Position numbers and translations under genes: made by a program
Part shown: positions 1-5,169 of the stretch, piece after piece
How the letters are laid out: every line of letters starts with the position of its first letter
Numbering within the stretch: the first letter of the stretch is position 1
NCBI GenBank assembly: GCA_014359855.1
Contig: JACIYQ010000257.1
Location: 1 to 8,935 of the forward strand
From: Parvibaculum sp.
GTDB lineage: Bacteria > Pseudomonadota > Alphaproteobacteria > Parvibaculales > Parvibaculaceae
Direction of reading: 5' to 3'
Length of the DNA stretch: 8,935 nt
Notes under the pieces: generated by a model
The model's input: only the letters and a program-made list of their open reading frames with translations
The model's database searches: none
Told to the model about the DNA's origin: nothing

Positions 1-143
1 TTCGCCGCCAAACTCATCGCAACAGCCCATCACGCTGCACGCTTTGATGGCTCCGCGTGCCGGCCTGTTGCTCAGCCCGCCCGAGAGGGCATAATCATGC
101 CGCGACTCTAATCCCCGATGGGGGAAACTTCAGTGGCAGGTCA
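1..143. other. Possible terminus of a truncated insertion sequence; no recognisable gene
   Basis: The TadG-like coding fragment to the right stops making sense near 143. Read on the minus strand, the sequence just past that point begins TGACCTGCCACTGAAG, so the plus strand ends in CA here. That is the 5'-TG...CA-3' style of end seen in IS3- and IS21-like elements. A plus-strand frame is open from the window edge to a TAA at 109-111 (36 codons), but it matches nothing I recognise and is too short to be meaningful at this GC content. A small palindrome (gcat-aatc-atgc) lies near 90-101. The partner end would be left of the window, so this is only a suggestion. Confidence 0.25.
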
Positions 144-387
144 CGCCTTCGAAACTGTCCCCTGTCAGAACTTCGGCAGCTGCGCCGAGTATATCGCCGA
201 CGGTCACGCCCGCCTCAAGCAGATCTCCATAGGTGTCCGATCCCGCCTGCAGGCCAACCTCGGTCGCCAGTGCATCGAGAAATTCCAGCGCGTCGATATT
301 TGCGTCAGCGAGCGCATTGTAGTCGATGAGCGAAAGATTGATCGTCGTGCCGAGGAGGCCGCCCAGAATCTGATTGGCAAGGCGGCC
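144..387 (-). pseudogene. Fragment of a TadG-like Tad/Flp pilus assembly protein
   Basis: Minus-strand translation from 387 downward gives about 80 residues, including GGLLGTTINLSLIDYNALAD, then DALEFLDALATEVGLQAG and TYGDLLEAGVTVGDIL. This pattern (GGLLGT-NLSL-DYNAL-A, then FLDALAT, then TY-DLL-A-V-VGD) resembles the middle of TadG-related proteins of rhizobial Tad pilus loci, which are envelope-associated and several hundred residues long. There is no start codon context. A stop (TGA at 388-390) lies directly upstream in frame, and the frame ends at a TGA at 130-132 inside what may be foreign DNA. Both ends are therefore broken and it cannot make a working protein. Family assignment is from remembered sequence patterns; that it is a fragment is clear. 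Confidence 0.6.
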
Positions 388-437
388 TCAAAAGTGTGAA
401 CAGACAACTTGCCGCCGAGCTTTGCGCGCCCCAACGC

Positions 438-546
438 TCATTTCTTTGGCACCCAAATCCGCGCACGTCTTTGAGCTTCCGCTATTTGCTCTTCGGTCAT
501 TTCACGCGCTGCGTAGTCTCTATTTTTCCCCGCTTCTTCCCAACTA
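438..546 (-). pseudogene. C-terminal fragment of a Sel1-repeat-like protein, cut by the IS element
   Basis: The minus-strand frame entering from the IS border reads SWEEAGKNRDYAAREM, then TEEQIAEAQRRARIWVPKK and a TGA stop at 438-440. The ending 'M-T-x-E-Q-I-A-E-A-Q-R-x-A-R-x-W-x-P' is typical of the last helices of Sel1-like (SLR/TPR-type) proteins in alphaproteobacteria. Only 35 codons remain. The frame breaks exactly at the left end of the IS5-family element (546/547). The minus-strand frame on the far side of the IS (1384 upward) is open but shows no Sel1 pattern, so the missing part was not simply displaced by the insertion. The 50 bases between this stop and the TadG-like fragment hold nothing I recognise. 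Confidence 0.5.
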
Positions 547-565
547 GGCCGTAAACTCATAAACG
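547..565 (+). repeat. Left terminal inverted repeat of the IS
   Basis: GGCCGTAAACTCATAAACG matches the reverse complement of the right end at 16 of 19 positions. The core ACTCATAA is identical. Confidence 0.8.
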
Positions 566-617
566 GGATTCCCAAATCAGCAGGGCTGTGATTCAAACTT
601 CTTGAAGGGAGTTTGCC

Positions 618-1384
618 ATGGCGCGTTACGATATGAGCGATTTCGAGTGGTCTGTCATTGATGCGGTGCTGCCGCGCAAGTCACGCGGAGTTCGCCGGGC
701 AGACGACCGGCGCGTGCTGAACGGCATCTTCTGGGTCTTGCGCAGCGGGGCTCTCTGGGCCGATCTGCCGGAACGCTATGGACCTTACACCACCTGCTAC
801 AATCGCTTCCGCCGCTGGACGAAGGCCGGCATCCGGGACCGGATCATGGATGCGGTGACCGCCGCTCACGATGGCGGCGTCCAGATGATCGACGGCACAA
901 GCGTGCGCGTTCATCATTCTGCCGCCACTTTAAAAAAAGCCACCCGGATCGATATATGGGCCGAAGCCGAGGCGGACTGACGACCGGGATCCATGCGGTC
1001 ACCGACGCCAACGGGCTTCCCATCCGCCTCGCCATTACTTCCGGCGAAACGCACGATACGGTTCCAGCAAAAGAGCTGCTGTCCGGCCTGCAAAACGGAC
1101 AGTTGATCCTCGCCGGCAAAGCCTATGACGCCGACTGGATCAGGCAACAGATCGAGGACCAGGGCGCGGCGCCGGATATCCCCAGCAAGGCAAACCGCAA
1201 GTGGAAGGCCTGCTTCAGCGCCGTGCTCTGCAAGGACCGCAATCTCGTCGAGCGGTTCTTCAACAAGCTGAAGTTCTTCCGCCGCATCGCCACACGCTTC
1301 GACAAGCTCGGATCGACCTTCATGGCCATGATCAAGCTCGCTTCAATCCGCATCTGGCTGCGCGCTTATGAGTCTAGGGCCTAG
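618..1384 (+). CDS. IS5-family DDE transposase made by -1 frameshifting (orfA/orfB), probably inactive
   Basis: The first frame (618-980) holds the N-terminal DUF4096-type DNA-binding region (MARYDMSDFEWSVIDAVLP, then RSGALWADLP and CYNRFRRW) and the first catalytic motif, MIDGTSVRVHH. The second frame carries GRSRGGLTTGIHAV and the rest of the DDE domain and ends at 1384. A -1 slip on the A7 run at 932-938 joins them as ...AATLKK-SHPDRYMGRSRGG, which reads as a normal family sequence; the product would be about 255 residues. The start ATG at 618 follows GAAGGGAG. Two oddities stand out. The second catalytic motif, normally D-x-G/A-Y, reads LAGKAYDAD with glycine in place of aspartate. The Y of the C1 motif (Y-2-R-3-E-6-K) is cysteine (CKDRNLVERFFNKLK), although R, E and K remain. 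These changes predict loss of catalysis. The stop codon TAG uses the flanking target sequence. Confidence 0.85.
932..938 (+). promoter_or_regulatory. -1 programmed frameshift slippery site (A AAA AAA)
   Basis: Seven adenines sit in the zero frame as A-AAA-AAA, followed by GCC. Slipping back one base here exits orfA into orfB and restores the conserved transposase order KK-x-HPDR-MGRSRGG. This is the classic slippery heptamer of IS1/IS3/IS5-type elements. I did not identify a downstream stimulatory stem-loop. Confidence 0.75.
1363..1381 (-). repeat. Right terminal inverted repeat of the IS
   Basis: Read on the minus strand it is GGCCCTAGACTCATAAGCG, pairing with the left end at 547-565. It overlaps the last codons of the transposase gene, whose stop codon lies just outside in the flanking TA. 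Confidence 0.8.
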
Positions 1385-1525
1385 CGGTATTTCCGATCCG
1401 GCGGCTGCTAACTGACCGCGGGAAATACAGTCGAACCGAGAGAGAGGCCACTCTCTGCCTGAGGCCAACAGCCTCGCGTTGCGACCCGTTCCCGGGAAAC
1501 CGGGGGCGGGTCGCTGACATTTTTC
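1385..1525 (+). ncRNA. Candidate structured non-coding RNA: four hairpins in series
   Basis: No convincing ORF occupies this stretch. Hairpin 1 pairs GTATTTCC (1387-1394) with GGAAATAC (1421-1428), with an inner GCGG/CCGC pairing. Hairpin 2 pairs AGAGAG (1441-1446) with CTCTCT (1451-1456) around GCCA. Hairpin 3 pairs GAGGC (1461-1465) with GCCTC (1471-1475). Hairpin 4 pairs 1481-1495 with 1500-1514 around a GAAA tetraloop; its two T-G positions form wobble pairs only in plus-strand RNA (they are C-A mismatches on the minus strand). A T5 run (1520-1524) follows after five bases, so hairpin 4 may act as a loose terminator. About 140 nt with serial hairpins resembles the alphaproteobacterial intergenic sRNAs, but I cannot assign a family and see no clear promoter. 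Alternatives are a convergent transcription barrier after the tetR-type gene or IS-associated debris. Confidence 0.4.
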
Positions 1526-1529
1526 ACCG

Positions 1530-2180
1530 TCAGTTTTCGCGCGGTGCAAGATACCCGTGCATCAGCACTTCGAGCACGACGTCGGCGTAGCGGCGCTGCA
1601 GGGCTTCATCGATTTCCTCGGCTCCATGCACGAACTTCAGGATGGAGCGGTTGGCGAATATCTGTTCGCAAGCTCCCAGAGCCGCCATGTAAAAGAGGTC
1701 GGGATCGACCGGGCGGATGGTGCCATTGGCGATGCCCGCTTCCATCACCTCCTTTGCCGTTCGCGCGAGCGGTTCGGCAAAGAAAGTCGTGATCTCACGG
1801 GCATTCTCCTCCGAGCTGTCGCGCATCAGCGCCGCCAGCAGGCGGTAGAGATAGGGATAGCGGAAGAAAGTTCGGATGACGCCGGCGAGGTGACGCCGGA
1901 GTTTCTCGGCGGGGCTGATGTTAAGCGACAGGAGCCGGTCGAGCTCGCCGAGGGCCTTTGCGGCATCCCGCTTGGCAAGCGCGAGCAGGAGGCCATCCTT
2001 CCCCCCGAAATAGTAGCTCACCAGCGCAACATTTACCTCCGCATGGGCGGCAATATCGCTGAGCGGTACGTCGATCGTCTGCCGTTCGCTCATGACGGCG
2101 CTAGCCGCATCGAGGAGCAGTTCCCGCGCCGCCGGCCGCTGGGGAGCGGCTCGCGCCTTCCCCTTTTCCTGAGTCCCCAC
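1530..2180 (-). CDS. TetR/AcrR-family transcriptional regulator
   Basis: The 216-residue protein has the standard TetR layout. The N-terminal DNA-binding domain spans about residues 17-65, with a helix-turn-helix at roughly 39-58 (PLSDIAAHAEVNVALVSYYF, then GGKDGLL). The rest is an all-helical ligand and dimer domain with FFAEPLARTAKEVMEAGIAN in its middle. The start is GTG at 2178-2180, preceded five bases upstream by AAGGAGG (a strong ribosome binding site), which fixes the start well. The gene diverges from the alcohol dehydrogenase remnant across an AT-rich palindromic region, the typical arrangement for a TetR repressor controlling the neighbouring operon and itself. The ligand cannot be read from sequence; an alcohol-, aldehyde- or acyl-CoA-related compound is a guess from context. 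The gene looks intact even though the first gene of its presumed target operon is broken. Confidence 0.85.
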   Translation of the reverse strand: MGTQEKGKARAAPQRPAARELLLDAASAVMSERQTIDVPLSDIAAHAEVNVALVSYYFGGKDGLLLALAKRDAAKALGELDRLLSLNISPAEKLRRHLAGVIRTFFRYPYLYRLLAALMRDSSEENAREITTFFAEPLARTAKEVMEAGIANGTIRPVDPDLFYMAALGACEQIFANRSILKFVHGAEEIDEALQRRYADVVLEVLMHGYLAPREN

Positions 2181-2210
2181 AGGCGCCTCCTTGATTCCGT
2201 CTCGATTTCA

Positions 2211-2256
2211 ATTTAAATGTAGATTTAAAATTTTAAATGCGCCATTAAAATATGGC
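2211..2256. promoter_or_regulatory. Probable TetR operator and divergent promoter region
   Basis: A perfect 16-bp palindrome, ATTTAAAATTTTAAAT, lies at 2223-2238, preceded by the 8-bp palindrome ATTTAAAT at 2211-2218. The repeated unit ATTTAAA recurs with 12-bp spacing, about one helical turn. A further inverted repeat GCCAT/ATGGC (2241-2245, 2252-2256) follows. The block sits between the start of the tetR-type gene and the alcohol dehydrogenase remnant, in otherwise GC-rich DNA. Binding by this regulator is inferred from position. Promoter boxes are not clear enough to call. Confidence 0.55.
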
Positions 2257-2285
2257 CGCAGTGAAGGGGATCAGGGAGGCGGAGA

Positions 2286-2525
2286 ATGAAGGTGACGGCT
2301 GCCGTCGCGCGTGCGCCCGAGGCTGGGTTCAGCATTGAGTAGCTGGACATTGATGAACCGCGCGACGACGAAATTCTCGTCCGCGTGATCGGCGTCGGCC
2401 TTTGCCACACCGATCTCGTCTTCAAGGCGACCTCGACCGTTGCGCCGGACGATATCGACCGGGCCGTGGCCGATCAGCACGCCGGTAAATGCGTGAAAGT
2501 CGTACTCACCACGGGTCAGCAGTGA
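2286..2525 (+). pseudogene. Remnant of a zinc-dependent NAD(P) alcohol dehydrogenase (aryl-alcohol type), internally deleted
   Basis: The ATG at 2286 follows a good ribosome site (AGGGAGG, 2274-2280). The frame reads MKVTAAVARAPEAGFSIE, then a TAG stop (2340-2342), then LDIDEPRDDEILVRVIGVGL followed by CHTDLV. That is the start of class III/aryl-alcohol-type medium-chain dehydrogenases, with the first catalytic zinc ligand Cys and the HTD motif. The same frame then jumps within about 2425-2455 to DDIDRAVADQHAGKCVKVVL and a TGA, which is the C-terminal end of the same family (DI-AVEDQHAGKVVK-VL). About 79 codons remain of a usual 360-370, so the structural zinc lobe and the whole Rossmann fold are missing. 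The TAG probably replaced a GAG (the family has E-E-L there). It would have been the first gene of an operon with the thiolase, oxidising an alcohol to an aldehyde. Confidence 0.85.
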
Positions 2526-2575
2526 AATCGAAGACCAGAAAGTACAAACAAGATAGCGAATAGGAAGAAACTTGA

Positions 2576-3820
2576 ATGTCTGACGCATATATCATCGATG
2601 CCTGCCGTACACCGCGTGGTATCGGCAAGGTAGGCAAGGGATCGCTCGCGCACCTTCACCCGCAGCATCTGGCTCGCACTGTGCTGGCCGCGATTGCCGA
2701 GCGTAATAATCTCAACACGGCTGAGGTTGACGACGTTCTTTGGGGCACGTCTTCGCAGCGCGGTGCGCAGGGCGGCGACATGGGGCGCATGGCCGCTCTC
2801 GACGCGGGTTACGACATCAAGGCATCGGGCGTTACGCTCGACCGCTTCTGCGGTTCGGGCATCACCACGGTGAACCTCGGCGCTGCGCAGATCATGTCCG
2901 GCATGGAAGACCTCGTTATTGCCGGCGGTACCGAGATGATGAGCTACACGGCCGCGACCGCGGATATGAAGAGCCCGCCGATGATGGATGCCGGCAATCT
3001 CCATCTTCGCAAGCAGCATCCGCAGTCCCAGCAGGGCGTCTGCGCCGACGCGATCGCGACGATGGAAGGCATCGACCGCAAGGCAGTCGACGAGCTCGCC
3101 CTTGTGTCGCAGCAGCGCGCGGCGAAAGCCATCGCGGAAGGCCGCTTCAACAAGTCGCTTGTCACCGTCTACAACGACGATGGATCTGTCGCACTCGACC
3201 ATGAGGAGTTTCCGCGTCCGGAGACGACCTTGGAGGGACTCGGCAACCTGAAGGCAACGTTTGCGGCCTGGGCGGACATCCCCGTCGATGCGGAAGGCAC
3301 GACCTATGGCGACCTCATCCGCCAGAAATATCCGCAGATCAAGGAGTTCAACCACATCCACCATGCTGGCAACTCGTCGGGCGTCGTGGACGGTGCGGCG
3401 GCAATTCTGCTGGCATCGAAGAAGTATGCGGAGAAGAACGGCCTGAAGCCGCGTGCCCGCATCGTGGCGACGGCCAATATGGGTGACTGCCCGACCCTCA
3501 TGCTCAACGCGCCTGTGCCCGCTGCAAAGAAGGTGCTCGCCAAGGCCGGCCTCACGGCGAACGATATCGATCTCTGGGAGATCAATGAGGCGTTTGCCGT
3601 CGTCGCCGAGAAGTTCATCCGCGATCTGAAGCTCGACCGCGACAAGGTGAACGTCAACGGCGGTGCCTGCGCGCTCGGTCACCCGATCGGTGCCTCGGGC
3701 TCCATCCTCATCGGCACCTTGATCGACGAGCTGGAACGTCGCGGCAAGCGCTATGGCCTTGTCACCATGTGTGCCGCCGGCGGCATGGCACCAGCCATCA
3801 TCGTCGAAAGCTTGCAGTAA
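2576..3820 (+). CDS. Acetyl-CoA C-acyltransferase (thiolase family)
   Basis: The 414-residue protein matches the usual thiolase length, with all key motifs intact. The acylation cysteine is C92 in LDRFCGSG. GGTEMMS is near 117-123 and AGNSSGVVDGAAA near 264-276. NEAF is at 337-340, GGACALGHPIGASG (with His369) at 362-375, and the second catalytic cysteine C399 lies in MCAAGG. Thiolases cleave 3-ketoacyl-CoA with CoA, or condense two acetyl-CoA, in the cytosol. The sequence resembles the FadA-like degradative branch more than short PhaA-type enzymes, but the substrate cannot be fixed. The start at 2576 has GGAAG eight bases upstream. It lies 50 bases after the alcohol dehydrogenase remnant and is followed by a hairpin terminator. 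It is the only intact enzyme gene of the locus, so it is either expressed and useful by itself or has not yet decayed. Confidence 0.92.
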   Translation: MSDAYIIDACRTPRGIGKVGKGSLAHLHPQHLARTVLAAIAERNNLNTAEVDDVLWGTSSQRGAQGGDMGRMAALDAGYDIKASGVTLDRFCGSGITTVNLGAAQIMSGMEDLVIAGGTEMMSYTAATADMKSPPMMDAGNLHLRKQHPQSQQGVCADAIATMEGIDRKAVDELALVSQQRAAKAIAEGRFNKSLVTVYNDDGSVALDHEEFPRPETTLEGLGNLKATFAAWADIPVDAEGTTYGDLIRQKYPQIKEFNHIHHAGNSSGVVDGAAAILLASKKYAEKNGLKPRARIVATANMGDCPTLMLNAPVPAAKKVLAKAGLTANDIDLWEINEAFAVVAEKFIRDLKLDRDKVNVNGGACALGHPIGASGSILIGTLIDELERRGKRYGLVTMCAAGGMAPAIIVESLQ

Positions 3821-3828
3821 TCGGGAAC

Positions 3829-3864
3829 CGGAGGCTGCGGTGTGCCGCAGCCTCCGCTCACTTT
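3829..3864 (+). terminator. Hairpin terminator after the thiolase gene
   Basis: A 12-bp perfect stem (CGGAGGCTGCGG, 3829-3840, with CCGCAGCCTCCG, 3845-3856) closes on a TGTG loop just after the thiolase stop. A short T4 run (3861-3864) follows after four bases. The U-tract is weak and offset, so it may be a partial terminator that lets some transcription reach the MerR-type gene. Confidence 0.65.
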
Positions 3865-3882
3865 TCGGAGGTTGCTTCTGAA

Positions 3883-4296
3883 ATGACCTACACGATCACC
3901 GACCTGGCCAACGAATTCGGCATCACGCATCGCACGCTGCGTTTTTATGAGGAAAAGGGCCTGATCGAACCTGAGCGGAAGGGGCAGACGCGGCTCTATT
4001 CGAAGCGCGACCGCGCTCGCCTTCAACTCATTCTTCGCGGGCGTGACGTCGGTTTGACGCTCTATGAAATTCGTCAAATTCTCGATCTCTACCGGAACGG
4101 CAAGGACATCGAGGAGCAGAACCGCCTTGCGGTGTCCTTCTTCAAAAAGCGTCTGGCCGCGGCGAAGGAGCAGCGCGCTCGGGTGGATCATCAGATCGAA
4201 CGTCTGGAGGACGCCTGCCGGCGATTTGACAGCCACACGATCTTCGCCTCGCATCCGAACCGCGAGGGGCAGGCGCTTCGGACCGGCACACACTGA
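3883..4296 (+). CDS. MerR-family transcriptional regulator (LiuR-like)
   Basis: The 137-residue protein has an N-terminal winged helix typical of MerR: YTITDLANEFGITHRTLRFY (residues 3-22), then EEKGLIEPERKGQTRLYSKRD. A second helical element, GLTLYEIRQILDLY, follows at about 57-70, and a dimerisation coiled coil runs over 76-112. There is only one cysteine and no metal-binding pattern, so it is unlikely to sense metals. It resembles the LiuR-type regulators of acyl-CoA and branched-chain catabolism, which fits a thiolase upstream. The chosen ATG at 3883 has GGAGG eleven to twelve bases upstream and gives the standard N-terminus; the frame is open further upstream but that part overlaps the terminator. 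It is presumably a regulator of the thiolase/aldehyde dehydrogenase genes, by inference from position. Confidence 0.87.
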   Translation: MTYTITDLANEFGITHRTLRFYEEKGLIEPERKGQTRLYSKRDRARLQLILRGRDVGLTLYEIRQILDLYRNGKDIEEQNRLAVSFFKKRLAAAKEQRARVDHQIERLEDACRRFDSHTIFASHPNREGQALRTGTH

Positions 4297-4397
4297 AGCC
4301 GGCACGGAATCGCAACCTTGCCGGGTGAGGTTAGACTGCGTCCGGTCTGATTCATGAAAATGCTCCGGCCAACGGAGTTCACAGGGAGAAACAAGGG

Positions 4398-5085
4398 ATG
4401 AGCGAATACAAGCTCCTCATCAACGGCAAGCCCGTCGCCTCCTGCCCCCGCGCCTCCGAAGCGCAGTTGAATGAAGCGTCGCAGCGGCGAAAGCCGCCTT
4501 TTCTGCGCGGAGCGCAACACCGATTGCCGAGCGCAAGAAGGCACTCACTGCGATCGCCGATGTCATTGAGGCCAATGCTCAGGATCTCGCGCGTCTTCTG
4601 ACCCAGGAGCAGGGCACGCAGCTTGGGCCGCTCCAGAACAAGATGCAGTTCGAAAAAGTGAAGGAGCTCATCGACGACGCGAAGAAGACAGGCAAGGTCA
4701 TTGCCGGTGGCGATACGCGGGAACAGACTGGTTATTTCATCCGGCCGACCATCGTTCGCGACATAACGGACGGCACGCGCCTCGTCGACGAAGGCAGTTT
4801 GGCCCCGCTCTCCCGGTCATCAAATATTCCGACCCGGAAGACGCGGTCGCCCGCGCCAATGCCTCGCCTTACGGTCTTGGCGGTTCCGTCTGGTCGTCCG
4901 ATCCGCAGAAGGCTTACGACCTTGCGACGAAGCTTGAATCCGGCACCGTCTGGGTCAACAAGCATGCCGATCTCGCGCCGAATATTCCCTTCGGCGGTGC
5001 GCGCTTCTCCGGCCTCGGCACCGAACTTGGCGAGGAAGGTCTCGCCGAGTTCACGCAACTCAAGATCATCAACATGGCGAAATAA
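4398..5085 (+). pseudogene. Remnant of an NAD(P)-dependent aldehyde dehydrogenase with frameshifts and internal deletions
   Basis: The frame starts at 4398 (after AGGGAGAAACAAGGG) as MSEYKLLINGK, then jumps to ASCPRASEAQLNEA; about 20 residues normally between these are missing. One base is lost near 4478, and the next frame continues VAAAKAAFSARSATPIAERK through ARLLTQEQG. Near 4609-4620 it jumps to GTQLGPLQNKMQFEKVKELI, skipping roughly 250-280 residues that hold the NAD-binding fold and the catalytic Glu and Cys. A second one-base loss near 4793 moves the rest (SDPEDAVARANASPYGLGGS through FGGARFSGLGTELGEEGL, ending IINMAK) into a third frame, with TAA at 5083. The C-terminal part is otherwise well conserved, so decay is recent. 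It would have oxidised the aldehyde made by the neighbouring alcohol dehydrogenase to an acid. No functional product is possible. Confidence 0.9.
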
Positions 5086-5109
5086 TCGTCGCGTTCATCG
5101 CTAAACTGG

Positions 5110-5143
5110 AGGCCGTCTCCCGGATCGGGAGACGGCCTTTTTT
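5110..5143 (+). terminator. Strong intrinsic terminator
   Basis: A 12-bp perfect GC-rich stem (GGCCGTCTCCCG with CGGGAGACGGCC), flanked by an extra A-T pair, closes on a GAT loop and runs straight into TTTTTT (5138-5143). It ends plus-strand transcription 25 bases after the aldehyde dehydrogenase remnant and separates it from the convergent membrane-protein gene. Confidence 0.93.
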
Positions 5144-5169
5144 GCTGCGCGCGGCGTGGAAGTTCGGGT

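Larger units (their letters stand above)
547..1381 (+). mobile_element. IS5-family (IS427-group-like) insertion sequence, about 835 bp
   Basis: Imperfect terminal inverted repeats bound the element: GGCCGTAAACTCATAAACG on the left and, reverse-complemented, GGCCCTAGACTCATAAGCG on the right (16 of 19 identical). Both ends are flanked by TA (545-546 and 1382-1383), within CTAG on each side, consistent with a TA target duplication. If the duplication is CTAG instead, the element is 548-1380. Inside is one transposase in two overlapping frames, the usual layout of the IS427 group. The size fits the group (roughly 0.8-0.9 kb). The two catalytic-motif substitutions described under the transposase suggest this copy cannot move by itself. 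Confidence 0.85.

Noticed and set aside
204..434. Minus-strand 76-codon frame across the TadG-like fragment
   Set aside because: The neighbouring minus frame gives the family-like sequence; this one turns into Arg/Ser-rich shadow translation.
1425..1445. tRNA T-arm-like GGTTCGACT on the minus strand
   Set aside because: The flanking bases do not form the five-pair T stem, and no acceptor or anticodon arm surrounds it.
1557..2216. Long plus-strand open frame (219 codons) opposite the tetR-type gene
   Set aside because: It is the antisense shadow of a clear TetR protein with its own ribosome site; its translation has no family pattern.
2516..3682. Long minus-strand open frame (388 codons) opposite the thiolase gene
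   Set aside because: It mirrors the GC-rich codon pattern of the thiolase, whose catalytic motifs are all intact on the plus strand; the antisense protein is Arg/His-rich and unrecognisable.
3769..3882. Upstream extension of the MerR-type gene
   Set aside because: It would overlap the thiolase end and run through the terminator hairpin; the standard MerR N-terminus starts at 3883 with its own ribosome site.
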